Shown: positions 8,480 through 16,801 of the stretch, piece after piece
Numbering within the stretch: position 1 is the first letter of the stretch
Layout: every line of letters starts with the position of its first letter
Notes under the pieces: model-generated
Databases searched by the model: none
What the model was told of the DNA's origin: nothing
Seen by the model: only the letters and a program-made list of their open reading frames with translations
Source: M55B118 sp964501715
GTDB lineage: Bacteria > Bacillota_I > Bacilli_A > Izemoplasmatales > Izemoplasmataceae
Direction: 5' to 3'
DNA length: 64,000 nucleotides
Assembly (NCBI GenBank): GCA_964501715.1
Contig: CAZCTR010000003.1
Coordinates: 1 to 64,000 of the forward strand
Position numbers and translations under genes: made by a program

Positions 8480-9745
8480 ATGCATTTGCTCAAGCGTCTC
8501 TTGACTCAGAAAATGATCACGCCCTTGATTTTCATCGTGCTTTTCTCGATGACCTTCATCATTGAAAGCATCCCCGAGATCGCCCGGGGTTACATTGAAA
8601 TCCTCAAGAGCCCGAGTGTCCTTATCAGCGATTATCTCCATATTGGCGGATTCGGTGCGACCATGTTCAATGTCTCGACCATCATGCTCATCAACATCGT
8701 GATGCTCAACCGGCTCAAGATGAAGATGACCGGACCGATGTTCGCCGGGCTGCTCACCATTGCCGGCTTCTCGTTTTTCGGAAAGAACATATTCAATACC
8801 GTCCCGATCTATATCGGCATCTATCTCTTCGCCAGAAGGCAACGCCTCGAATTCAAGTCTTTCATGATTGTCGTGCTCTTCTCGACCGGGATTTCACCAA
8901 TTGTGAGCTTCATGATATTCGGGACGGGATGGCCCCTTTATATGGGCATCCCCGCAGGAATGGCGATAGGCGTGCTCACAGGATTCGTTTTGCCGCCACT
9001 CACCGCGCATACGGCCCGGTTCCACAAGGGATACAACCTCTACAACATCGGCTTCGCGATGGGCATCCTCTCCATGGTGTATTCCGCCGTCCTGAGAGCC
9101 TTCGGTTTCAATCTGTTCTTGGGGGGGCCCACAACCGAGCAATATCACAGCGAACTCTTCTTGCTGACGGTGTTCATGAGTCTGATCTTCATCGTGAGCG
9201 CCTTCATCGAGGACAGATACGTGCTGAGACGCTACCCTGCGATGCTCAAGGACTCGGGAAGGTTGGTTTCCGATTTCATCCGTGACCATGGACGCGCACC
9301 GACGATGCTCAATGTCGGGTTCATGGGCATTCTTTCCCTGCTTGTCCTATTCGCGCTCCGTATCGAGATCAACGGACCTGTCATGGGCGGCATATTGACG
9401 GTGATGGGTTTTGGCGCCTTCGGGAAGCACCCGAAAAACACGGTGCCGGTCATGACCGGCGCCCTCATCGGAGCTTTGGCGTCTCCGATGTACTCTCTCG
9501 ATGATGTCGGCATGTCAATCGCGATTCTCTTTGTGACCGCGCTTGCGCCCGTCGCCGGGCGCTACGGGTTCATGATCGGGATGCTTGCCGGGTTCATCCA
9601 CATCATCATCACGCCTCTCGCCTATCAGTTCCAAGGCGGGTTCGACCTCTACAACAACGGTTTTGCGGCCGGATTCGTGGCCGCGACCCTGATACCGATC
9701 ATCCAGGCGCTCAATAAGAACGGCGAAAAGGAGGCCACTGCATGA
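8480..9745 (+). CDS. DUF1576 family multipass membrane protein
   Basis: A 421-residue membrane protein matching the DUF1576 family, whose function is unknown. It looks like two related halves: GPMFAGLLTIAGFSFFGKN..NTVPIY (about residue 94) resembles GPVMGGILTVMGFGAFGKH..NTVPVM (about 300), and GYNLYNIGFAMGI (about 190) resembles GFDLYNNGFAAGF (about 395). Such an internal repeat is typical of transporters with inverted or tandem repeats, but no substrate can be inferred. The start ATG 8480 has AAAGGAAG upstream. It overlaps the next gene by 4 nt (ATGA), so the two are translationally coupled. Confidence 0.8.
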   Translation: MHLLKRLLTQKMITPLIFIVLFSMTFIIESIPEIARGYIEILKSPSVLISDYLHIGGFGATMFNVSTIMLINIVMLNRLKMKMTGPMFAGLLTIAGFSFFGKNIFNTVPIYIGIYLFARRQRLEFKSFMIVVLFSTGISPIVSFMIFGTGWPLYMGIPAGMAIGVLTGFVLPPLTAHTARFHKGYNLYNIGFAMGILSMVYSAVLRAFGFNLFLGGPTTEQYHSELFLLTVFMSLIFIVSAFIEDRYVLRRYPAMLKDSGRLVSDFIRDHGRAPTMLNVGFMGILSLLVLFALRIEINGPVMGGILTVMGFGAFGKHPKNTVPVMTGALIGALASPMYSLDDVGMSIAILFVTALAPVAGRYGFMIGMLAGFIHIIITPLAYQFQGGFDLYNNGFAAGFVAATLIPIIQALNKNGEKEATA

Positions 9746-10098
9746 ATACGACCGAAAAACGCATCACCAGCAAGATCATCCGTGAACTGTCCCTGTTCTT
9801 CATGTTCCATGGTTTGCAGGATTTCACCATCACCACCCGTATCAAAGAGGACCTCACCGAGCTGATCACACGCACCCCACGTCTTAATGACGAAGCGATC
9901 ACCAAGATTAAAAGCAGGATCGACCAGGAAAGGAAGCTGGAAATCGAGACGTACGGTTGGGAACTTGTCGGGGATTTCGACAGCGAGAGCGAACTGGAGA
10001 TCGTCGGTCACCTGATCGATGATTTCACCATCGTGCAAAACGACGACTCGACCACCATCACATTCTTTCGCAGGAACCAGTACAGAAAAAAGCGATGA
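9742..10098 (+). CDS. Small soluble protein coupled to the DUF1576 gene
   Basis: I do not recognise this 118-residue protein. It is soluble, mixed alpha/beta in character, charged, with no signal peptide and a basic tail (RRNQYRKKR). The start overlaps the stop of the DUF1576 gene (ATGA), which argues that the two products work together, perhaps as a cytoplasmic regulator or partner of the membrane protein. That is inference from position only. Confidence 0.65.
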   Translation: MNTTEKRITSKIIRELSLFFMFHGLQDFTITTRIKEDLTELITRTPRLNDEAITKIKSRIDQERKLEIETYGWELVGDFDSESELEIVGHLIDDFTIVQNDDSTTITFFRRNQYRKKR

Positions 10099-10116
10099 CA
10101 TGTCGGATTCATTCAT

Positions 10117-10157
10117 TAAAAAGCCGGGAAGATGATGGGCATCTTCCCGGCTTTTTT
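10117..10157. terminator. Bidirectional terminator between converging genes
   Basis: AAGCCGGGAAGAT and ATCTTCCCGGCTT form a 13-bp stem, with an A run before and a T run after, so it can serve both the DUF1576 pair and the leftward BCCT gene. Confidence 0.9.
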
Positions 10158-10159
10158 GT

Positions 10160-11706
10160 TTATGATTTGACTTGTATATTCTCTTCTTCAATGACATCCT
10201 GGACGATTTCCTCATCTTCGATGATATCACGGACCCGGTTCACATCATATCTGTGTTTTTGTTTGTTGTATGTCATCTGCAGTGACAGAAGCAGGATGAT
10301 GCTCATGATGAAGAGGAGGATCGCGAAAGGCAGTCCAGTCAGGATGACGGCATTTTGCAAAGCGGATAGGGCCTGTTCTCCGCCGATGAGTATGAGCACT
10401 GCGGCGATGAGCCCTTCCATGGCCGCCCAGAATACACGCTGACGGGATTTCGTATCGGTCTTTCCTCCGGAAGTGATCGCATTGACGACGATGGATCCCG
10501 AGTCGGAACTGGTGATGAAGAAGAACATGACGAGCACGGTCGCGACAATCGAGAGAATGATGGCGACCACGCCTTGCATGAAGCCGATGTCGAAATTGTT
10601 GAACATTTCAAACATGCCTACCGGAAGGTCGGCACTGACTATGTCGAAAAGGCCACCGCCCATGTTTTCGTTGACGCTGAAGGCGGCGCCCCCGAACACG
10701 CTAAGCCAAAGAAAGCTCAGCATGGAAGGCACAAAAAGGACAGCGACAATGAATTCCCTGATGGTGCGTCCACGGGAAACGCGGGCGACGAACATCCCCA
10801 CGAACGGACTCCAAGAGATCCACCAGGCCCAATAGAATATGGTCCAGTCACCTTGCCAGGCACGTGCGGCCGTGTCTCCGAGGGAGAGGAACATGCTAGC
10901 GGGGATGAAATCCCCGAAATATACACCGAGTGAGGTCGCAAATGTCCTCAAGATCACAGCGGTCGGTCCGATAAGGAGGACGAGGGCCATGAACACACCG
11001 GCTATGCGGATGTTCATCTCCGAGAGGAACCGCACGCCCTTGTGGATGCCGGAGATGATCGAGATGGTCGCGATGGCGGTGATCACGATGATCAGAAGCA
11101 CCTGGATATAGACATTGAAAGGGATGAACGGCAGAAGATAGTTCAATCCGCTATTCATCTGCTGCACGCCGAGCCCGAGGCTCGTAGCCAATCCGAAAAG
11201 CGTCGCGAGCACGGCGATGAGGTCGATCACATCACCGATTCGTCCGAACACGCGCTCCTTGAATATCGGATAGAAGATCGACCTTAGTGAAAGCGGCAGC
11301 TTCTTGTTGTAGGCGAAGTAAGCGAGAGCGAGNNNNNNNNNNNNNNNNNNNNNNNNNNNNNNNNNNNNNNNNNNNNNNNNNNNNNNNNNNNNNNNNNNNN
11401 NNNNNNNNNNNNNNNNNNNNNNNNNNNNNNNNCGAGGATGAACGTCCAGTCGGCATTGTCTACTATGAACGATGTGGCATCATCGAACACTTCATATGCC
11501 GGTCGCAAGCCGAAGAGCCCTGCGTTGGAAACAAACGCATACACTGTCAGGAAGAAAACCAGAAACGCGGCTGTGAATGATACGAATGGATTCAAATCGA
11601 AACCGAATTTCTTGAAATTCCTGCTGTATAAAGCCTCTTCCATGGTTTGCTGGAGTTCTTTTTCCTTTTTACGTTCTTTTTTTAACTGACGATCGAGCTT
11701 CCCCAT
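10160..11706 (-). CDS. BCCT-family betaine/carnitine/choline transporter (first copy, interrupted by a gap)
   Basis: Secondary transporter of compatible solutes such as glycine betaine, with twelve membrane helices. The C-terminal two thirds (10160-11332) carry the family signature (WAWWISWSPFVGMF followed by ARVSRGRTIREFI) and the TSSDSGSIVVN helix. The N-terminal part (11433-11706) has the conserved FGFDLNPFVSFTA start. A 100-N gap separates them. Alignment with the neighbour at 11941-13632 shows that about 97 residues (about 290 bp) are missing, including the MGIG substrate and sodium region, so the N run is a placeholder. The N-terminus is rich in Lys/Glu, and the acidic C-terminal tail (EDEEIVQDVIEEEN) may be an osmosensing extension as in BetP. 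Confidence 0.9.
11333..11432. other. Assembly gap (100 N) inside the first BCCT gene
   Basis: Exactly 100 N. Paralog alignment predicts about 290 missing bases, so the gap length is nominal. A nearly identical neighbour gene is a likely cause of the failed assembly. Confidence 0.9.
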
Positions 11707-11732
11707 TTATATTCAGTCCTTTTCATACTATT

Positions 11733-11774
11733 TAAACATTATAGAATTCTATAATGTTTATTTTGGAATTTCAA
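11733..11774 (-). promoter_or_regulatory. Promoter of the first BCCT gene with a 28-bp perfect palindrome
   Basis: On the minus strand, TTGAAA (11774-11769), a 17-nt spacer and TAGAAT (11751-11746). Bases 11733-11760 are a perfect 28-bp palindrome made of TAAACATTATAGAA and its exact reverse complement, covering the -10 box and the likely start of transcription. This looks like a repressor operator. The binding protein is not known from this window. Confidence 0.65.
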
Positions 11775-11842
11775 GGGTTATTTCATTTTTTTAGGTCAGA
11801 TGCAAAATTTAGCCGCCCATCGGACCTTTATGTCCCCTAAAG

Positions 11843-11898
11843 AAAAAGAGCCCTTCATGGAAGTGACGTGTGCGAATGCACCCATTACCATGAAGGGC
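11843..11898 (-). terminator. Terminator of the second BCCT gene
   Basis: Read leftward, GCCCTTCATGG pairs with CCATGAAGGGC and is followed by TCTTTTTC. It lies between the two BCCT genes, so they are transcribed separately. Confidence 0.85.
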
Positions 11899-11940
11899 GT
11901 CCAAGATCAGTCACGATCCCAGGATTGTGTATGAATGCAA

Positions 11941-13632
11941 TCAGTTCGGTTCCTCTTGCTCGTCAAGCGAAATCAGATTTTCGCCTTCGAGAAGATTCCG
12001 GATCCTCTTGCGGTCCTTGATGTCCTTTTGCTTCTCATAGGTCGTGAAGAGGCTCTGAAGCAGCATGAAACTCATGAATAGAAGCATCAGGGCGAAGGGA
12101 AGGCCGGTGATGATGACCGCGTCCTGCAGTGTCTGAAGGGCCCGTTCGCCTCCGATCAGAATGAGCGTGGCCGCGATCAGGCCTTCAGTGATCGCCCAAA
12201 AAAGGCGCTGCCTGGATTTCACCGTGGTTTTCCCTCCCGAGGTGATCGCATTGACCACCACGGAGCCCGAATCGCTCGAGGTGATGAAGAAGAATATGAT
12301 GATGACCGTCGCAAGCAAGGAGAAGAGCACAGTGACAAGACCCCTGAAAGCCGGGAATTCAATGTATTGAAACATTTCAAAGAGCGCCACAGGGAGATTA
12401 TCCTGAACCGCGCTGAGAAGGGCGCCGCCGCTCGTCTCATTCGCCCTGAAGGCGTTGCCCGCGAACACACTCAGCCAGAAAAAGGAGAGCAGCGAAGGCA
12501 CAAGCAAGGTCGCGATGATGAACTCACGTATCGTGCGCCCCTTTGAGACCCGTGCGATGAACATGCCCACAAAAGGGCTCCAGGAGATCCACCACGCGAG
12601 ATAGAAGACGGTCCATGCGCTCTGCCAATCACGGGCTTCACCTTCACCGAGTGCCAAAAACAAGGCGGATCCGGGAAAGTCTGTCAGATAGAGACCAAGT
12701 GAGCTGGTGAAAAGACGGATGATATAAAGCGTCGGTCCGAAAAGCAGAAGAAGCACCATCAAGGCGAATGCCATCTTTATGTTTATCTGCGAGAGGAACC
12801 GCACCCCTTTGTGGATCCCCGATATGATGCTGATCGCCGCGATTGCGGTGACAACAATGATGATGCCCACCTGCATGAGAGGTGAGAAAGGAAGGTTCAC
12901 AAGATGGTTGAGCCCGCTATTGATCTGCTGGACCCCAAGACCCAGGGATGTCGCCAGTCCGATCAGGGTCGCGAGCACGGCAATCAGGTCGATCACATCA
13001 CCGAGTCGCCCGAACACCTTGTCCTTGAAGACGGGATAGAACACGCTGCGCAGTGAGAGAGGAAGGTTCTTGTTGTAGGAGAAGAAGGCGAGCGACAACG
13101 CCATCACCGCGTAAATCGCCCATGGGTGGAAGCCCCAGTGGAGGAAAGTCGAGGCGAGCGCGGATACTGAGTTGTCCCCGTCGGTGAAGATCGGTGCCGG
13201 ATTGTGGTGATGCAGGAGCGGTTCGCCGACCGCCCAGAACATGAGCCCGATGCCCATGCCGGCACTGATCAGCATCGAATACCAGCCTAGGTTAGAGAAC
13301 TCGGGTTTCGCCTTCATTCCGCCAAGACGCACCCTTCCAAGACGGGAGAACGCGAGAAAGACCCCGACCAAAATGAAAAAGTTCGACACGAGGATGAAAA
13401 TCCAATCCCCATAGTTCACAACCCCGCCACGTATGGCGCTGAACACCTCGTCGGCAGGGCGCATGCCGAACACCCCCGCATTGGCCAAAACGGCATAGAC
13501 AATCAAGGCCAGCACGAGAAACCCGGCGGTGAAGGACACGAACGGGTTAAGGTCGAAGCCCCATTTCTTGAAGTTTCTGCTATAAAGCTTCTCGTCCATC
13601 ATGGTTTTGAAATCCTTAGAATCATTTTCCAT
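11941..13632 (-). CDS. BCCT-family betaine/carnitine/choline transporter (second copy)
   Basis: Complete 563-residue paralog of the preceding BCCT gene, predicted to import compatible solutes with sodium or protons. It has the conserved NPFVSFTAG opening, AGMGIGLMFWAVGEPL in helix 3, WWISWSPFVGMFIARVSKG in helix 8 and TSSDSGSVVVN further on, with an acidic tail ending EQEEPN. ATG 13632 is chosen because GAGGG lies 8 nt before it; the longer reading to 13698 has no ribosome site and would overlap the promoter. Its own promoter and terminator make it monocistronic. The two copies lie head to tail and are close enough in sequence to be a local duplication. Confidence 0.95.
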   Translation of the reverse strand: MENDSKDFKTMMDEKLYSRNFKKWGFDLNPFVSFTAGFLVLALIVYAVLANAGVFGMRPADEVFSAIRGGVVNYGDWIFILVSNFFILVGVFLAFSRLGRVRLGGMKAKPEFSNLGWYSMLISAGMGIGLMFWAVGEPLLHHHNPAPIFTDGDNSVSALASTFLHWGFHPWAIYAVMALSLAFFSYNKNLPLSLRSVFYPVFKDKVFGRLGDVIDLIAVLATLIGLATSLGLGVQQINSGLNHLVNLPFSPLMQVGIIIVVTAIAAISIISGIHKGVRFLSQINIKMAFALMVLLLLFGPTLYIIRLFTSSLGLYLTDFPGSALFLALGEGEARDWQSAWTVFYLAWWISWSPFVGMFIARVSKGRTIREFIIATLLVPSLLSFFWLSVFAGNAFRANETSGGALLSAVQDNLPVALFEMFQYIEFPAFRGLVTVLFSLLATVIIIFFFITSSDSGSVVVNAITSGGKTTVKSRQRLFWAITEGLIAATLILIGGERALQTLQDAVIITGLPFALMLLFMSFMLLQSLFTTYEKQKDIKDRKRIRNLLEGENLISLDEQEEPN

Positions 13633-13665
13633 GGTCAAACCCTCGCTTTCTTTAGTGTTTGATTC

Positions 13666-13694
13666 ATTGTAACCAAAGGGACAGGTGATTTCAA
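13666..13694 (-). promoter_or_regulatory. Promoter of the second BCCT gene
   Basis: On the minus strand, TTGAAA (13694-13689), a 17-nt spacer and TACAAT (13671-13666). The -35 box overlaps the last codons of the upstream PAP2 gene. The long palindrome of the first BCCT promoter is absent here. Confidence 0.7.
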
Positions 13695-14512
13695 ACAAAG
13701 AAACGGCTGAACACCTTGTTCACCACCGGCCGTGTGAGCCAGAAAAGACCCAGGACGATGACGACGGCCATCAAAGTGTCGCTCATGTAATGCTCACCCA
13801 TCACGACGCGACTCAAGGCCACAAGGACCAACCAAAGCCACAACAAGGCTTTCAGGGCCTTTTTATGAAAGGACGGCCCATCAAGAAGACCGGATAAGGT
13901 GAGTGAGACGACCCACAAGGCCGTGATGGCGGTATGCCCTGAGGGAAACGCATGAAACGCGTTCAGATCAGAGATTCCTCCCGGCAAGAACCATGGGCGG
14001 AAGACGGTGTCGTTTTCGGCCATGACAAGAAAGGGTCTGGGTCTCGCCCATAGAATCTTCAGTCCATAAACCGCGAACAGTGTGCATACGAATGTCAAAA
14101 GCATATGGAAGCCCATGCGCGCACCATCCGCCCCGGCATCCACGTAAGTCACCCTTGAAAGCCGAAAAGCCCCACCCACCATGGCTGTAATGAGAATGGA
14201 CAGAACCAATGGCGGGTGTTCTAGATAATCGATGAGCTTGATGCTCATAAGCGCCATCAGCGCAAAAGCCCCGACCATGCCGACACCTTGCAGGACACGC
14301 AACAGGTTCTTGTAGCGTGCCATGGCATATTTCAAGAGCATGAACCACGCGTAAAGGAAGAAGAAGTATCCCGGTACGTAAGCCAAGCTGCTCACCCATG
14401 AGGCGACGACATCATTCGGTTCATATAAAGATTCTGAGAGTGCCTGTTCAAAAGGAATGACCAATACCGCCGCAAGCAGCAATAGCCAGAACCCTATTTT
14501 GAAACGTGTCAT
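13691..14512 (-). CDS. PAP2-family membrane phosphatase
   Basis: Integral membrane phosphatase that removes phosphate from a lipid such as phosphatidic acid or a polyprenyl pyrophosphate. The 273-residue protein has about seven membrane helices and the full PAP2 motif set: K-x6-RP (KILWARPRP, about residue 158), PSGH (about 199) and SR-x5-H-x3-D (SRVVMGEHYMSD, about 238), holding the nucleophile His and its partners. An insertion of several helices before the motifs makes it longer than the usual 200-residue form. ATG 14512 has GGAGG 6 nt upstream; ATG 14539 has none. A terminator separates it from pssA, so it is a distinct unit near lipid genes. Confidence 0.88.
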   Translation of the reverse strand: MTRFKIGFWLLLLAAVLVIPFEQALSESLYEPNDVVASWVSSLAYVPGYFFFLYAWFMLLKYAMARYKNLLRVLQGVGMVGAFALMALMSIKLIDYLEHPPLVLSILITAMVGGAFRLSRVTYVDAGADGARMGFHMLLTFVCTLFAVYGLKILWARPRPFLVMAENDTVFRPWFLPGGISDLNAFHAFPSGHTAITALWVVSLTLSGLLDGPSFHKKALKALLWLWLVLVALSRVVMGEHYMSDTLMAVVIVLGLFWLTRPVVNKVFSRFFV

Positions 14513-14609
14513 CGCATGCCTCCATGGGTCCAATATCATGTATTTTCAATTTAAACCTTTTGTCAGGCAAATGTCAATGCCCATATGTGAAGAGGCCCTC
14601 CATCGCAAT

Positions 14610-14635
14610 CAAAAAGAGGTTCCATCGAACCTCTT
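14610..14635 (-). terminator. Terminator of the transferase-UPF0104-pssA unit
   Basis: Read leftward, AAGAGGTTC, a 4-nt loop, GAACCTCTT and a T run. It ends the unit just downstream of pssA. Confidence 0.8.
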
Positions 14636-14673
14636 CATGGATGCATATAAATGCTCAATCAAGTGGGAAAACC

Positions 14674-15207
14674 TCAGACCTTGGAAAACCGCATGCGGCT
14701 CACCATGAGCGCGCTCAAACCAACAATGACGGCTCCATAGAAAAAGCCCTGGTCCAAAGCGCTTATGGGGACCCCATGCACAATCAGGAAGATCAGCACG
14801 AACATGGTTCCGGAAATCGTCGTCGGCAATCCCTGGAAATGATGCGGACTGCCTTGCTTATGATACCGGAACAACCTGAAGACAGCACTCGAAAGAAACA
14901 GGATGATCAAAAGAAAAGACACGTATGTGTGAGTGAAAAGGCCTCCCGCGAAAACCAGGCTCATCGGCGCAAGGGTGAAACTGACAAGGTCGTTCACCGT
15001 GTCGAGCGCTTCACCGGTCTTTGTCCTAAGACCGATCGAACGCGCGATTCTTCCGTCATAGCGGTCGATGAGGGCGCTTGCAAGGATCAGGACTGCGGCC
15101 GGGATGTAGGCTTCCTTGAGAAGAATCAGGAAAATCGAAACGAGCCCCATCAGAATCCCTGAAGCGGTGAAACCCAAAAGCAGGAATATCTTAGTCTGTC
15201 GGCGCAT
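14674..15207 (-). CDS. pssA: CDP-diacylglycerol--serine O-phosphatidyltransferase (PssA)
   Basis: Membrane enzyme of the CDP-alcohol phosphatidyltransferase family, most like PssA, which joins serine to CDP-diacylglycerol to give phosphatidylserine. The 177-residue protein has the complete catalytic motif D-x2-DG-x2-AR-x8-G-x3-D-x3-D, starting DRYDGRIAR at about residue 48, and about six membrane helices. PgsA is the main alternative; the short compact form and LPTTISG segment favour PssA. ATG 15207 has GGTGG 5 nt before it; GTG 15225 is possible. It overlaps the UPF0104 gene by 17 nt. No phosphatidylserine decarboxylase is visible. Confidence 0.82.
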   Translation of the reverse strand: MRRQTKIFLLLGFTASGILMGLVSIFLILLKEAYIPAAVLILASALIDRYDGRIARSIGLRTKTGEALDTVNDLVSFTLAPMSLVFAGGLFTHTYVSFLLIILFLSSAVFRLFRYHKQGSPHHFQGLPTTISGTMFVLIFLIVHGVPISALDQGFFYGAVIVGLSALMVSRMRFSKV

Positions 15208-16174
15208 GAAACCACCGCCTGACACCGTGCAGGGAAGTCAAATAGACCGCACTGAACAGAAGCTGGAACCAATAAGTGAAAAGCCTCAAGGTCAACACCG
15301 CCGCAAGTGCTTTCGCCGTAGGGATCCCATACGGCTGCATCGCAACTGTGAAGGCGCCTTCGAATGTGCCGAGGCCACCGGGAGTGAAAGGGACCATGCC
15401 GGCCATATAGGCCAAAAACGTCGGGAATGCGCTGCTTAGGTAATCAAGGTTGATCCCGAAACGCCCGAGGACGTAGAAAGTCTTGAACGCATATAAAGCC
15501 CAGATGGAAAGAGAAAGCACGCCGTATAGGAACAGCATGCCCTTTCTTGACTTGAGTGGTGCAAGGGTTTCATGCAAAGCGCTTTTGAAACCGGCGGTTC
15601 GCTTCTTGAGACCGGGAAAACGTTCCGACGACAGAAAGCGATTCGCTCCAAGCACCATAACAACCACTCCGGCAATGAGCGCGAGAAACCCTCCGTAAAT
15701 GGGCGCGATGGTGCGCAAAGTGGCCGATGTGGCTGATTGAGTCAACACAAAATACAGGATGCTAAGAGAGGCCAGAAGAATAAAGGCGGCCATTGAAAAA
15801 AGCTTCTGCGCACTCAAGAGCGCCCCGCCTTGTGGTACACTGCGACCTTTCTGTTTCAAGTAATAAAGCTTGTAGGCTTCTCCGCCCGTCTTCACCGCGG
15901 GTGTGACGCTTTCGAAGAAGGTGCCGACCATATTCATCTCATAGATCAAACCGAACGAAAGCGGCATGCGCATATGCCGTGCCAACAAGAACCACTGCAG
16001 AGAAATGAGAAAGATTGTGAGGAACTGTAGAGCGATCAAAGTAAGGACGGTGGTTGGACGAAGAGTTCCGATCACTTCCACAAGCGCGTTCAAATCGCTT
16101 GTGACTAGCAAGAGACTCAGAAATCCCAGCCCAATCAATGCGTACCAAAATGTCCTTTTTTTCAGTAGAGCCAT
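15191..16174 (-). CDS. UPF0104 / MprF-N-terminal-like flippase-domain protein
   Basis: Integral membrane protein of the lysylphosphatidylglycerol synthase transmembrane (UPF0104) family. Related domains flip amino-acylated or glycosylated lipids across the membrane. The 327-residue protein has about eight helices and the family hallmark PFTPGGLGTFEGAF at about residue 265, plus the P-A-V-K-T-G-G-E-A-Y-K stretch near 95. There is no synthase domain, so it would be a stand-alone flippase-like part. It overlaps the transferase gene upstream by 13 nt and pssA downstream by 17 nt, a tight operon that suggests a lipid made or modified by these enzymes is its substrate. Confidence 0.85.
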   Translation of the reverse strand: MALLKKRTFWYALIGLGFLSLLLVTSDLNALVEVIGTLRPTTVLTLIALQFLTIFLISLQWFLLARHMRMPLSFGLIYEMNMVGTFFESVTPAVKTGGEAYKLYYLKQKGRSVPQGGALLSAQKLFSMAAFILLASLSILYFVLTQSATSATLRTIAPIYGGFLALIAGVVVMVLGANRFLSSERFPGLKKRTAGFKSALHETLAPLKSRKGMLFLYGVLSLSIWALYAFKTFYVLGRFGINLDYLSSAFPTFLAYMAGMVPFTPGGLGTFEGAFTVAMQPYGIPTAKALAAVLTLRLFTYWFQLLFSAVYLTSLHGVRRWFHAPTD

Positions 16175-16668
16175 AAGGTTCTCACGAATCCGAACTTCAC
16201 ATAGGCTTTAAAATCGCACTCCGGGAGGCTTTCTTTGAGGGATGCCCGGACAACCAGGCGGGCGTGGTCGGCTTTTCGCTGATTCAGTTGGTTGATCATA
16301 CGGTGTTTGCCGATAAGCTGTTTGGCGAGGAAGATATGGTCATATTGACCGATATTTAGCGAATCAAAGGCACCGCAGTAAACATGGACATCACGCGCCT
16401 GCCGGTTTTCCAAGTATGCCCGTGCCGATGTGATCACGGACGCGTCATGGTCGAGGACATCGACCGCGGCAGACGTCTTCTGGTTCAGATAGTAGGCGCT
16501 ATAAGGCATCGAACCGCCGCCGATGAACAGGACTCTGTCACCCGGGCGGACATTGCCGAGTGCAATCTCCTTATCCAGGATGCGGTTGTAATATAACGCC
16601 GAAAGCTTATCGCTGAAACGAAAACGCCCCATGAAGGTTTCCTGAAATCGTGTCAGTGTCGCAATCAT
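16162..16668 (-). CDS. Short SAM-dependent transferase, nicotianamine-synthase-like (copy 1)
   Basis: A 168-residue Rossmann-fold protein that should bind S-adenosylmethionine. The loop reads VLFIGGGSMPYSAYYL (about residue 46), followed by an acidic strand end VDVLDHD (about 67), then QYDHIFLAKQLIGKHRMI (about 109) and ARLVVRAS (about 136). The G-x-G-x-x-P-x-S/T loop and the YD-x-I/V-F-L-A then R-A/S pattern recall the nicotianamine synthase/CntL family, which transfers the aminocarboxypropyl group of SAM, but the helical N-terminal domain of those enzymes is missing. An ordinary methyltransferase is the alternative. ATG 16668 has AGAGGTGA upstream. It leads the UPF0104-pssA operon and faces a related gene at 16802. 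Confidence 0.65.
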   Translation of the reverse strand: MIATLTRFQETFMGRFRFSDKLSALYYNRILDKEIALGNVRPGDRVLFIGGGSMPYSAYYLNQKTSAAVDVLDHDASVITSARAYLENRQARDVHVYCGAFDSLNIGQYDHIFLAKQLIGKHRMINQLNQRKADHARLVVRASLKESLPECDFKAYVKFGFVRTLWLY

Positions 16669-16723
16669 TGAATCACCTCTTTGAAAAGGATATAGGTTTA
16701 AAAACATGGCTAAACCGTGTATG

Positions 16724-16786
16724 ATTATAACGTAAGGCATAACGGTTGACAATTAATTTTATAAGATTTATAAATAGTCATACAAA
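16724..16786. promoter_or_regulatory. Divergent promoters with overlapping -35 boxes
   Basis: Rightward: TTGACA 16746-16751, 17 nt, TATAAA 16769-16774. Leftward: TTGTCA 16752-16747, 17 nt, TATAAT 16729-16724. The two -35 boxes share five base pairs, so both transferase genes must be read from one shared control point. The 18-mer TATAAATAGTCATACAAA at 16769-16786 recurs with one change at 17405-17422 before feoA. Confidence 0.75.
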
Positions 16787-16801
16787 AAAGGAGGGACAAA
16801 G

